Of a DNA stretch of 64,000 nt, positions 16,681 to 25,678 are shown in pieces. The stretch is from Aliikangiella maris (GTDB taxonomy: Bacteria; Pseudomonadota; Gammaproteobacteria; Enterobacterales; Kangiellaceae), in assembly GCF_040719265.1 (NCBI RefSeq), contig NZ_JBFDAH010000001.1, positions 62,001-126,000 of the forward strand, written 5' to 3'. The notes under the pieces were generated by a model, which saw only the letters and a program-made list of their open reading frames with translations, was not told where the DNA came from and searched no databases. Every line of letters begins with the position of its first letter. Positions within the stretch are counted from its first letter, which is position 1. The position numbers were made by a program, and so were the translations under genes.

Positions 16681-17598
16681 CTAGCAAGCCGCATCCTCTT
16701 TTGGAGAATAATTAGCGGGTTTCATGCCTAGCTGACGCGCTTGCTTAATCAGCGATATTAAATCGACATTAATTAACGCTTGTAAGTCAGCTAACGAGTC
16801 GATAATAAAATAGTTCTTCTGTAATTCATCAATGCGATAGTAGGTTCTAAATACGTCAATAATATCTAGTGCTTGCCGTTGTGGAATATGACTGTCTAAA
16901 CAGTAAAGAGATTCTTGTTTAGAAGATAGTATGCCACCGCCATAGATTTTTAAACCTTGTTGACTTCGTACCAGTCCAAATTCAATGGTAAACCAATAGA
17001 GTCTGGCCAGCATGACACGATCGGCGGGGGTTGCTGCCAGGCCGAGCTGTCCATAATGCTGTGAAAAGTCGGCATAGGCTTTATTGGTGAGTAAAGGGCA
17101 ATGACCAAATAATTCGTGAAAAATATCGGGTTCTTGAATGTAATCAATTTCGGCTTGATGTCGAATAAAAGTAGCCGCTGGAAAACGCCGATTGGCTAAC
17201 AGCTCAAAAAATCGTTCAAAGCCAATAAGTGCCGGCACTCTTTCGACTCCCCAGCCAGTAAGTTGTCCAAGCTTTTGGTTAATTTCGGGAAGTTGCGGTA
17301 TTTTATCAGCCGTCATATTCAGCAGTTGCAGTCCCGCTTTGTATTCTTCGCAAGCACGCTCGCAAATAATGGGATGTTGACGATTGTAGAGGGTTTGCCA
17401 AGTTTCATGTTCCTGATCGGTGTAATTGATGAAGCCATTGTTATCTGGAACTTTCGAAGTATATTTACTTGTTGTTTCTTTTACTGATGACTTTGCAGGC
17501 GTTAGATTATTCTTATGAGTTGGCGCTATTGCTTGCAAAGCGCTGGTATCGGCTGGACACCGCTGAGCCGATGCTAGTTGTGAGGATTGTGGCTTCAT
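16681..17598 (-). CDS. phhA: Phenylalanine 4-monooxygenase (non-heme iron, pterin-dependent)
   Basis: A 305-aa aromatic amino acid hydroxylase converting phenylalanine to tyrosine. The iron ligands are visible as H161 and H166 in HELFGH and E206 in TIEFGL. FINYTDQEHETW begins the catalytic core, and GWGVERVPALIGFERFFELLANRRFPAATFIR is the conserved pterin/substrate region. The core matches bacterial PhhA (about 262 aa), but ~45 extra polar residues precede it. The first ATG has AGGA about 12 nt upstream. Whether translation starts there or nearer the core is not settled. It is divergent from a MocR regulator with repeated sites in the shared promoter region. Confidence 0.95.
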   Translation of the reverse strand: MKPQSSQLASAQRCPADTSALQAIAPTHKNNLTPAKSSVKETTSKYTSKVPDNNGFINYTDQEHETWQTLYNRQHPIICERACEEYKAGLQLLNMTADKIPQLPEINQKLGQLTGWGVERVPALIGFERFFELLANRRFPAATFIRHQAEIDYIQEPDIFHELFGHCPLLTNKAYADFSQHYGQLGLAATPADRVMLARLYWFTIEFGLVRSQQGLKIYGGGILSSKQESLYCLDSHIPQRQALDIIDVFRTYYRIDELQKNYFIIDSLADLQALINVDLISLIKQARQLGMKPANYSPKEDAAC

Positions 17599-17726
17599 CT
17601 GTATTATTCCTAACCCATTGTTTTAAATTAGTTGGTAATAACGATTCGTTGGTAATGGTTGTTATCACAAGGTAAAGTTTTGCAGCCTTATTGATTGGTT
17701 TAAGATAATAACTAAAATTATCAAAA

Positions 17727-17814
17727 CAGTACAGATTCAAAAAAATATAAATTGTTGCAGTACAGATTGGTGATTTGTATACTGTAATGGTTTTTTATTA
17801 GTGAATCTGTACTG
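17727..17814. promoter_or_regulatory. Candidate MocR operator: two direct repeats plus one inverted copy
   Basis: CAGTACAGATTC at 17727-17738 is repeated directly as CAGTACAGATT at 17758-17768, 31 bp apart (about three helical turns). It appears again as the exact reverse complement GAATCTGTACTG at 17803-17814. MocR regulators such as GabR and PdxR are known to bind direct repeats, in some cases with an added inverted copy. The sites lie between divergent phhA and the MocR gene and overlap a candidate promoter, which supports autoregulation and control of phhAB. Confidence 0.65.
17755..17783 (+). promoter_or_regulatory. Candidate sigma-70 promoter of the MocR gene
   Basis: TTGCAG (17755-17760), a 17-bp spacer, then TATACT (17778-17783). 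The -35 box and spacer overlap the second operator-like repeat, so a bound regulator would cover it. The transcript would have a leader of roughly 120 nt before the ATG at 17914. Confidence 0.5.
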
Positions 17815-17913
17815 CTTTATTTGAGGTGTTGTAGCAGATAGACCGGTATCTAAACTCGCTGAGATGATTGACCGTATCGCTGGAACAGGAATGACTGATA
17901 GCTGGAGAGGGCT

Positions 17914-19320
17914 ATGCTGTATCAAGAGATTGCTGATTATTTGCGTGAGCTGATTGCTCAAGGGGTATTTTTGCCTGGCGATAAACTGCCATCTATTCGT
18001 CTTTTAGCTACTCAACGGCGGGTCAGCATTGCAACTATTCAGCGGGCACTTGAAGAATTGGAGCTGCGTGGCTTGATTTATGCGCGCCCCAAGTCAGGAT
18101 TTTACGTCAATTCACCGGATGTACCGGCTAATCATTATCCCGATTCAATTGCGCCACTGGTTCCTAAATCGGTAAAAATTCATGAAAAAGCCAGTCAAAT
18201 TTTTGCACAATGTGAAGTGGAGGGCGTGATGAATCTAGGAACCACTTACCCGCATTCGGCTTATGCGCCGCAAAAGGTGCTGCAAAAATTGGCGGGTGCT
18301 ATTATTAAGAATCAAATGAATGATGTTTTAGCCGTTCATTTTTCGCAAGGTAATCTTATTTTACGTGAAAATCTAGTTAAGCGATTAAACCAATCGGGTT
18401 GCCAGATTAGCGCTGAAGATTTAATTATTACTAATGGTTGCCTCGAAGCATTATCGATTTGTTTGCGTGCTGTTGCGCAACCTGGAGATACCATTGCATT
18501 AGAATCGCCTGGTTTTATCGGCTTATTTCAATTGGTTGAGTCTTTAGGATTTCGTGCCGTAGAGATTCCTTGTCATGCTACCGAAGGAATGAGCCTTGAA
18601 GCGCTGCAATTGGCGATTGAACAATGGGAGATTAAAGCGGTAGCGATTGTACCAACTTTCAGTAATCCGTTAGGGTCAAATATGTCAGAAAACAATCGCC
18701 GTCGCCTGGTCGAATTGTTAGCTGAAAAATCTATACCGCTGATAGAAGATGACTTACTTGGTGATTTATCGTTTGATGGTTCACGTATTCGACCTTGTAA
18801 AGCTTTCGATAAAAAGGGGCTAGTGCTTTATTGTTCTTCCGCCTCAAAAACGATTGCATCCGGATTGCGTGTAGGCTGGATTGCGCCGGGTGCGTATTTT
18901 GCCGACGTTGCATATTTTAAAACTTTCACCAATATTAGTGCGCCAAATTTTGCACAAATGGTGATTGCTGAATTTTTTGACAGTGGACGTTATGATCGGT
19001 ATTTACGTCAACTTACTCGCCAGCTGGCGCAAAAAGTATATTGGTTTCAGCGTCTTGTTAAGCAATATTTTCCTGAAGGCACTATCGTGTCTTCGCCGAC
19101 TGGTGGCTGTATACTTTGGATAACTTTGCCCAGAGGTGTCAGTGGTTTACGCGTATATCAAGGTGCCATTGAACAGCAAATCGCGGTTGTCCCTGGAGAG
19201 CTATGTAGTGCGTCTGATAAGTTTAATCATTGCATTCGAATAAATTGTGCGTGCGATCCTGAAATTGACGGCGCATTTGTAATTAAAACACTTGCACAGA
19301 TAGTCTGGCAGTTACTTTAA
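17914..19320 (+). CDS. MocR-family transcriptional regulator (GntR HTH fused to aminotransferase-like domain)
   Basis: A 468-aa PLP-dependent type regulator. Residues 1-70 are a GntR winged helix (YQEIADYLRELIAQGVFLPGDKLPSIRLLATQRRVS...). Residues ~90-468 are a fold-type I aminotransferase domain. The expected PLP Lys is K312 in SSASKTIASGLRVGW, with IVPTFSNPLGSNMS and IEDDLLGDL upstream. GGAGAGG lies just before the ATG. It is divergent from phhAB. In Pseudomonas phh genes are under the unrelated PhhR, so a MocR regulator here would be a different solution. The effector could be PLP with an aromatic amino acid, but this is inference. The next gene starts at its stop. Confidence 0.9.
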   Translation: MLYQEIADYLRELIAQGVFLPGDKLPSIRLLATQRRVSIATIQRALEELELRGLIYARPKSGFYVNSPDVPANHYPDSIAPLVPKSVKIHEKASQIFAQCEVEGVMNLGTTYPHSAYAPQKVLQKLAGAIIKNQMNDVLAVHFSQGNLILRENLVKRLNQSGCQISAEDLIITNGCLEALSICLRAVAQPGDTIALESPGFIGLFQLVESLGFRAVEIPCHATEGMSLEALQLAIEQWEIKAVAIVPTFSNPLGSNMSENNRRRLVELLAEKSIPLIEDDLLGDLSFDGSRIRPCKAFDKKGLVLYCSSASKTIASGLRVGWIAPGAYFADVAYFKTFTNISAPNFAQMVIAEFFDSGRYDRYLRQLTRQLAQKVYWFQRLVKQYFPEGTIVSSPTGGCILWITLPRGVSGLRVYQGAIEQQIAVVPGELCSASDKFNHCIRINCACDPEIDGAFVIKTLAQIVWQLL

Positions 19321-20061
19321 TTGAGGCTTGTGAAAAAAGTGGCCATAAAAATATTATTTTTTGGTGATTCGATAACGTTCGGTTTGAAGGATAAGGAAAA
19401 GGGGGGATGGATTGAACGGATTCGAAGCAGATTCTTAAATTTATCCAATCCTGCGACTTTAAAGGAAAATTGTGAGGAGACCTTTTGGTATAATTTAGGC
19501 GTACCGAGTGAAAATACAGATGGATTGCGTCACCGACTCGCCAATGAATTGCAGGCGAGGGTATTTAAAAAAGAACAGCCAATTGTCGTATTTAATTATG
19601 GCATTAATGATGCGGTAATTCATAAAAATAAAAACTGGGTTCCATTAGAATATTTTAAAAGAAATCTGGTTGAAGCTATACAGTTAGCTCAAGATGCAAA
19701 TGCTAAAGTGCTGCTGATGACAATGATACCCATTGCGGATTTTGTTGATAATAAAATCAATCAATATCAGCAACAAATATCTAATCAAGATCTAGCACGA
19801 TATGCTGAATTGACTTTACAAATCGCACAGCAATCGAATTGTGAGAGCCTTGATTTGTTTCAAACATTTAATGAGGCTTTAAAGCTTTTATCTGCGGATA
19901 GGTCTGGCAATTTTTCTACCGATTTTTTAGCGGGATTTTATGCCAATGATGGTATTCATCCAAATGATGGTGGCCATCAAATTCTGGCTGATTTGATTTA
20001 TCCTGTACTCATCAATTTAATAAATGATAATTTAACAAATAATGTTCAGTTAAGGTATTGA
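19321..20061 (+). CDS. SGNH/GDSL hydrolase family protein
   Basis: A protein of up to 246 aa with the SGNH hydrolase blocks: block I FFGDSITFG (nucleophile Ser), block III GINDAV (Asn) and block V DGIHPNDGGH (catalytic Asp-His). No signal peptide is seen, so it is probably cytoplasmic. The family includes esterases, lipases and thioesterases, and the substrate cannot be assigned. The start is uncertain. TTG 19321 abuts the regulator's stop, while GTG 19330 and GTG 19339 follow a GAGG at 19323-19326 and are at least as likely. Immediate adjacency implies co-transcription with the MocR gene. Confidence 0.85.
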   Translation: MRLVKKVAIKILFFGDSITFGLKDKEKGGWIERIRSRFLNLSNPATLKENCEETFWYNLGVPSENTDGLRHRLANELQARVFKKEQPIVVFNYGINDAVIHKNKNWVPLEYFKRNLVEAIQLAQDANAKVLLMTMIPIADFVDNKINQYQQQISNQDLARYAELTLQIAQQSNCESLDLFQTFNEALKLLSADRSGNFSTDFLAGFYANDGIHPNDGGHQILADLIYPVLINLINDNLTNNVQLRY

Positions 20062-20134
20062 GTTACCTTAACTGATTTGGATGATTAGAGAACTTGAATC
20101 TGATGGTATGGCTTTGCAATTAAATTGTTATTCG

Positions 20135-21988
20135 TCAGTGTGATTGTTTAGATTGGTAGTCAATAATTTGCACGCTAATGCTTCCGATATTGTCGTTTAA
20201 CCCTGCACCATACTCTCCGTGAATATCATCATTGATACATAAAAATAAATTCCCTTCTTCATTCGACGGTGTTTGGGTTGGTCCGCTACCAATGTAAAAT
20301 GGTTGTCCATTTGCACCAATGCGCCCGATGAGTGAACCTTCGGCAACGCTAGTTAATGGATACCCTGGCTGGGTTGCAGCGACCTTTTGATTGCCTTCAG
20401 CGCCATATAACTGGTGACTTAATCCGGGGTTGGCATTCCACTGGCCAGTGAGGTAACAAATTGTCACCGGTTCGCCAGCAATAACTTTTACGCCGGTATT
20501 TTGCCAGGCTAAGCGTGAGTCGACCGCAAGCTCTTTAAACCAAGATACCAGTGTTATGGTGAGTTCACTGGGTGAATCACTCCAATTTGATGTTAACGTT
20601 GAACTGAATCCACCCTGATCATCATATGATAATGCATAAGCACGACCATCAATTGAAATTTCACTTTCATGAAAAAACTTACCGTATTGATTCCATGTGC
20701 CTCCTGCGGGATAAAAATTAGCAAAAGTCAGGTAGAGTGAGTTTTGTGCTTTTATTGGATGATGGGAAGTTACTGTAAAATGACGATCATCAACAATCGA
20801 TTTTATTTTTAATGGGATATTGGAAGCAAAAGAAATGACTTGCATTCCAACTTTTAAATTCGCGGTGGAATTGGGTTTGTTTTGATCGGTACAGGTTTGT
20901 TGACTGAGAGTCACTGTACTGGTAAACAAACCGGTGGTTGTATCTCGATCTCCACTTGATGAAATTCGGCCGACTAGGGTAAACCAGCTGACCGCATGAC
21001 CCCGATTAAAGGCAACATCCAGTTGATTTTGCAGGTTACCCAAAACCCGTGATTGCGGTGTTGGTACACTGGTGTTGAGTTGCCAAAAGCCATCAGAAAA
21101 AATTCCACTGCTTGCAAATATCATTTGTGATGGAGACTCTTGCGGGTTAAGTAAGCCGCCATTTTGCTTTTCGAACCACCAATTTGGTGGCGGTAAAAGT
21201 GCTTGCTCGTCAAATGATGTGTGTCCTTGCGGATTGTTTGTGGTAAAAAAAGGGTAGTAAATATTATAGGGCCCATTACCTTCGGGGGGGCATACTGCGT
21301 TTCCTAGGTTTATTGGTGCATTGGCGGCAAAATTAAATTGAAGTACCGGATAAATATGACTATCACCTTGCTGATCAGTTTGTTTAACATAAGTGACAGA
21401 TGCTCGATAAGGGTAGGCTCTATCTGAACTTAGATATAAAGCAGGCCTTTGTTTATGATAAATATCTGCCATTGGCGCGCTGCCAGGCCAAGCAACCCCT
21501 GAAAAAAATACCGCATCGCCAGGACTGAAATTTCCATGTTTTGGTAAGGACATTGGCTCATTGACGATAAAGAAAAAATTAATTTCAGGATGATCTTCTG
21601 CGTAAATCTTAGCGCTTTCAGCAGTCATATTGGATTGACGCGAAAACTCATTTTCCCAGTTTGCTTCGTCATACATTGCTACACCATATTGTTCTTGCCA
21701 GGCAATGGTTTGTGAAAAGTGACTGAAAAATTTATCGATTGATGTTATAAAAGTCTGGGTTAATTCGCTGTCAGGATTTTTTACAATTGCCTGGTTTGGA
21801 CTTAATATTCGAAAGTAGTCAGTACTGTCACTGTTTGCCAGCAAGCAATCATGATAAGGCGTTGAAAGTGCATTTTTAAAACTGGTGATCAAACTGGTTC
21901 TATCCATATAAACGCCAGCTCTTGCTCCGTAGTTTGGATCGGGGGGATTAATGTTAAGTTCGAGAGTCTTGCTGAGTCTCCGTTCCAT
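20135..21988 (-). CDS. GH64 beta-1,3-glucanase-like protein with C-terminal LecA-like carbohydrate-binding domain (5' end frameshifted)
   Basis: The intact frame is 617 aa. Residues ~325-490 resemble the GH64/thaumatin-like glucanase fold: QNQLDVAFNRGHAVSWF, GTWNQYGKFFHE and DGRAYALSYDDQGGFSS followed by LTITL. Residues ~500-612 resemble PA-IL/LecA-type galactose-binding domains (VTICYLTGQW, SLIGRIGANGQPFYIGS, GNLFLCINDD, NIGSISVQII). The N-terminal ~230 residues are not recognised. This frame has no signal peptide and starts abruptly at MERRLSK. A signal peptide with a good ribosome site is found just upstream in other frames, so two frameshifts have cut it off. As it stands the protein would not be exported. 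Domain calls come from motif memory and are moderate in confidence. Confidence 0.65.
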   Translation of the reverse strand: MERRLSKTLELNINPPDPNYGARAGVYMDRTSLITSFKNALSTPYHDCLLANSDSTDYFRILSPNQAIVKNPDSELTQTFITSIDKFFSHFSQTIAWQEQYGVAMYDEANWENEFSRQSNMTAESAKIYAEDHPEINFFFIVNEPMSLPKHGNFSPGDAVFFSGVAWPGSAPMADIYHKQRPALYLSSDRAYPYRASVTYVKQTDQQGDSHIYPVLQFNFAANAPINLGNAVCPPEGNGPYNIYYPFFTTNNPQGHTSFDEQALLPPPNWWFEKQNGGLLNPQESPSQMIFASSGIFSDGFWQLNTSVPTPQSRVLGNLQNQLDVAFNRGHAVSWFTLVGRISSSGDRDTTTGLFTSTVTLSQQTCTDQNKPNSTANLKVGMQVISFASNIPLKIKSIVDDRHFTVTSHHPIKAQNSLYLTFANFYPAGGTWNQYGKFFHESEISIDGRAYALSYDDQGGFSSTLTSNWSDSPSELTITLVSWFKELAVDSRLAWQNTGVKVIAGEPVTICYLTGQWNANPGLSHQLYGAEGNQKVAATQPGYPLTSVAEGSLIGRIGANGQPFYIGSGPTQTPSNEEGNLFLCINDDIHGEYGAGLNDNIGSISVQIIDYQSKQSH

Positions 21989-22138
21989 TAACGATATTTT
22001 GGCTGATTACCGATTGCTCTTCATCGGTAGCACTGGTTAAATTTTGTTGTGCGTTAATAATGTTGAAGTTAGGCCTGATGCAGCAAGTAAGCTACAAGCT
22101 AGCCAGGATGGTTTGAAACGAAAACCAGAATGCTTCAT
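21954..22138 (-). pseudogene. Frameshifted signal-peptide end of the glucanase/lectin gene
   Basis: An ATG at 22138, preceded by GGAGG, opens a 33-codon frame (22138-22037) starting MKHSGFRFKPSWLACSLLAASG, a typical Sec signal. A second frame continues NAQQNLTSATDEEQSVISQN and on to a stop at 21954. The main 617-aa frame then takes over in the third phase. Two frame changes, at about 22040-22080 and 21954-21988, separate signal and body. Either the gene is decaying or there are indel errors in the assembly. Confidence 0.6.
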
Positions 22139-22629
22139 TTTTCCTCCAAATGTATTTGGTGTGTTATTACTTGGTTATTTTAATTGTGTGTTCTCACCCA
22201 GCTTGAGGTTTATGCAATTTTATTTAAAGATAAAATCTTAAAAGAACTGAAAGTAAATCTAGGGTGTCGTTTGTCTTGGTGGTGGGCAATGTGAATATAA
22301 CCAATTTATAAAGCAGATGTAGCTCTTTCTAAAAATGGTAAAACTGACATTTTTCCTGTTATCTAAAATGCATAACTAAAAAATATAAAAAATTAACAAC
22401 TGTAATTTAAGATAAGTATAGAGCGTTTTATTTGGTATAAAAAAGGCATAACCATAAGGGAGAACCACTTGGTTAAGCCAACGCTCTGAAGTTACAATAT
22501 GAAACTAAACTATTCAGAATAAAGAGTATATATATGAAAAATTACTCAAAAAAATTGCTTAAAATAATTAATATCAAACAATCTAAGATTAATATGTGTT
22601 CTGCTTGATATTTTTCAAGTAGTAATTTG
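22139..22629. other. 491-bp AT-rich intergenic region, no supported gene
   Basis: No long frame on either strand. A 24-codon plus-strand frame at 22534-22608 (MKNYSKKLLKIINIK...) has AAAGAG about 9 nt upstream but nothing else to support it. The stretch 22440-22500 (AAGGCATAACC, CCACTTGGTTAAGCC) contains a possible stem-loop, but I could not match it to a riboswitch class. Confidence 0.5.
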
Positions 22630-23247
22630 TTATTTACTGAATTTATTTTGCAGTTTAATAAATTGTTTGGTGGCTGATTTAGGTATGATATTAAGGAATT
22701 TGCTGATGCTTGATGGGGCAGATTTGCTACTTGATTGATCGGTACTATCCGATGGGTCCGTCACCTGATGGAATTTATTTTGAACATGGTTAGTTTTTAA
22801 AAATGAATGATGATGGACAATACCAGTTTACAACTGAATGCAAACAGCTGATATCTTTTTACATCTTCTGCGGAAAAATTCGCCTCATTTAAGGTTGGGT
22901 ATGAACCATTACTCAACTTAACCGTGTTTATTAGACAGGTAAAACTGTAAGGTTGACCACTACCAGAAGCGGGACTATGGTTGTTATGAATTGTTGTAAC
23001 GTTTCTAGGTATTAAAGTGCAAGTATTGTCATTGTGTAACGCCTAAATGGGCTGGGCTATTTGAGCCATATTCATATTGACTTGCTTTGGGATTTCCTTC
23101 TGGCCCCTGGCGTGCGCGGTTTGCAGATTTTCATAATGTGAAATTATCTGACCATTTTTTGTATTTATATAATAAATGTCGAAAAATTAGTGCATAGCAG
23201 ACTAATGATGAAAAGAGGTGTTTTGGGTTATTTTCAAATTTATTTTT
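22630..23247 (-). pseudogene. Decayed gene, at least three disruptions, family unknown
   Basis: Four minus-strand fragments read end to end. 23247-23131 gives ...KKWSDNFTL and a TGA. The same frame continues at 23130-23029 with KSANRARQGPEGNPKASQY... . Frame 23042-22797 carries HNDNTCTLIPRNVTTIHNN and SYPTLNEANFSAEDVKRYQLFAFS. Frame 22827-22630 (65 codons) gives TGIVHHHSFLKTNHVQNKF, then a Ser-rich tail and FLNIIPKSATKQFIKLQNKF. The composition is protein-like in each, and breaks occur where one fragment ends and the next begins. No ordinary start was found. I do not recognise the family. It lies between the broken receptor and the frameshifted glucanase on the same strand. Confidence 0.45.
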
Positions 23248-23645
23248 TTATCTGAGTCGTTACTTAATGTTTTTTGAAATCATTTTTGTTACTCCGACTA
23301 ATGCATTTTATTTAAAAAAGGATAAAATCGGATGGTGCTTTATTGCTTTTTAGTTTCTAAGTAATGGTGTGCTTTCCTGGTTTTTGTGTTGTTATTGTTG
23401 GTGTATTATCTAGATGTAGTAAACGTGTAGTTAATAAAAAATTAAAGTGTTGTTTAATGATTTTTTGTGTTAGAAAAATTAAAAAAAGTAAGTGTTGCAA
23501 GAAGTTGCTACTTAAATAAATTTTAAATTATTAATTTGGTATTAATGCGTTCCAGCTTAATAAGCTAAATGAAAATGTCGCTTTTGGCTTGCCCGAGAAA
23601 GAACGTAGAGTCGCATGTGGTTTGTTGAAGAACAATGTGAATGTT
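23248..23645. other. 398-bp intergenic region, no supported gene
   Basis: T-rich on the plus strand. On the minus strand a GGAG at about 23294 precedes an ATG giving only a 7-codon frame (MISKNIK). This could be the lost start of the decayed gene downstream, but the link is not demonstrable. Nothing else seen. Confidence 0.4.
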
Positions 23646-23672
23646 AAAAAAAGTGCCACATAGAGTAGCACT
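23646..23672 (-). terminator. Intrinsic terminator of the TonB-dependent receptor gene
   Basis: Read on the minus strand, AGTGC...GCACT forms a 5-bp core stem extended by partial pairing (AC/GT), followed by a run of seven T residues. It lies 20 nt after the receptor's stop codon. Confidence 0.7.
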
Positions 23673-23691
23673 GTCAAAGGGGCAGTTATAA

Positions 23692-25604
23692 CTACAATGA
23701 AATTCTCACGCCTGCGTAATATTTTCGTCCAATACCGTCATACAACAATCCACCAGCGTTAAGACCGGGTAAATTAGGCGGCTCTTTGTCTAATACATTA
23801 TCAATACCTAAATAAAATCGATAGTCATCGTTATACTCATAAGAGAAGTTTAAGCTGTGATAAGTATAAGCTTTCACTTTATTGTTAAACCAGTCAGGGT
23901 ATTGTTCGGGTTGAGCAACTTTATTAAAGGTACTTTCACCGATATAGTTGATTGTCCATGCAGTACTGATATTGTCAATTGAATAAACTGAGTTAATTAA
24001 TGCTCTGAAATGTGGAGTAGCAACTTGTCCCGCTTGACTATTGATATCTTCAGGATTTTCTGAATTTTGCTGGAACTTTCGCTCGTCAAGATAAGTTCCT
24101 TGGAATGAAAAATTCAGAGTGGAATTATCCAACCCGTGACGATAGAAAACATCCAAATCGACACCATTAGCATTAAATTTAGCAGCGTTAATACTTTTAA
24201 CAGCTATTGAATTTATTTGACCTGAATTATCTCTAGCGATCAAACCACAAAACTCTGCATTTAATGAAGAGCTATCAACACAGTTATTTAAAATATCAGT
24301 TGAATCAAAGCTAGTAATTGCATCTTCGATTTCGATATCCCAGTAATCAACAGCGACACTTAATGCATCGAATGGGGTAAACACAAATCCAGCTGTTAAG
24401 GTAGTAGCTTCTTCAGGAATTAGTTCGAGGTTACCTTGAGTAATAACATTACGGCTACCAAATGCAGCTTCTGACTGGAAGTCATCAGCAATTCCTAAAG
24501 CAGCACAGTTGCTTTGTCGATTGGCAGGGTTAGGCCCTGAATTTAAATTGTTCGCATCACAAGGAACCGTTACAAACCGTCCCTGAATTTGTTGAGGCGA
24601 AAATAGCTCCTGAACGTTTGGTGCTCTTACAGCGAGAGAGTAGGTTACTCGAGTTCGAATCATTTCGTTAATGGTCAAATTAAGTGCCGACTTGTAAGTT
24701 GAATCACCGCCTGTTGTATTATAATCTGAATATCTGGCTGCGACTTCAAAGTCTAATGATTCAATACCTTGATCGATAAGTAATGGAAAAATTGATTCGA
24801 AGAAAACTTCTTTTACTTTGTAATCACCACGAGTAGGCAATACAAATGAGTTTTCACTGCGGCTTGCACCTGTCGTTGAACCAACTAAGCCTGAGCCAAC
24901 ACCATCTGGGTCAATTGCTTGGGTTAGTGGATCGGGTGTGCTTTTAGACTTTTCGTCTCGATATTCCAGTCCGGCGGCAAATGCGACCATGCCTGCAGGC
25001 ATTTCGAACAAGTCACCATTAAATGAAAAAGAGGCAACTGTTTGTTTTATTTCATCAGTGCGTATTAGAACAACCGAAGCATAACTAAGCGCCTCTGGTG
25101 AAGCAAGATTATTGATTGGATTATACGGAACACATGCAATGTTACCACTGCGGCATACCGGGTTACCGTTTGCATCTGCAATACCGTCATCTGGCCCGGT
25201 ATTGACTGGGTTGGGCAGAAATGAAGGATCTCGAACGGCATAACTACGGGCTGTCATCGGAATTTCTTTTTCTTCTGAATAGGATAAATGAACGGTTACA
25301 TTACCTTTATCATCAGCAAAATTATTCCCCCAAGTAATAGCAAAATCGGTAGTTTCCCCATCGCTTTCACCGGTCATGCCTGCAGAAATGTCCAGAAGAA
25401 TTCCTTGGGTGTCCTTTTTTAAAATGACGTTAACTACGCCGGTAACTGCATCGGCACCATAGATTGCCGATGCGCCGCATCATTATTACTGCTTCCACCG
25501 ATACCATCGAGTAAGGCAGGCATTTTATGCATCAGATCGCCAATATTTTTGACGCCTGACATTTCAATCGTTGCGGAATCAATGACGGTTGTTGGCGTAG
25601 CCAT
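23692..25604 (-). pseudogene. TonB-dependent receptor, disrupted in the plug and missing its N-terminus
   Basis: The main intact frame is 23692-25377 (561 aa) and reads as the C-terminal plug and 22-strand barrel of an outer-membrane receptor of the large alpha/gammaproteobacterial type. It contains AVRAPNVQELFSPQQ, SLNFSYEYNDDYRFYLGIDNVLDKEPP and the C-terminal YYAGVRISL. Upstream, an ATG at 25604 with GGAG 7 nt before it opens a 56-codon frame with plug sequence (TPTTVIDSATIEMSGVKNI, LMHKMPALLDGIGGSSNND). It then shifts frame. In the next frame the sequence resumes at ASAIYGADAVTGVVNVILKKD. About 45 residues usual between these blocks are missing, as are the signal peptide and TonB box. The product cannot be a working receptor as sequenced. 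Confidence 0.8.
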
Positions 25605-25678
25605 TTAAATACTCCAATCAAAAGCAAAAGTGTTTTTATTTAGCAATAGTGAAGCAAAGTCCGTAAATTTATTGAGAT

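Noticed and set aside
22440..22533. Possible cyclic-di-GMP riboswitch
   Set aside because: Some purine-rich stems exist, but the conserved GEMM core and tetraloop-receptor features could not be found.
22534..22608. 24-codon frame that might be a small peptide or RiPP precursor
   Set aside because: A weak AAAGAG is the only support. No modification enzyme, exporter or repeat of the peptide is near.
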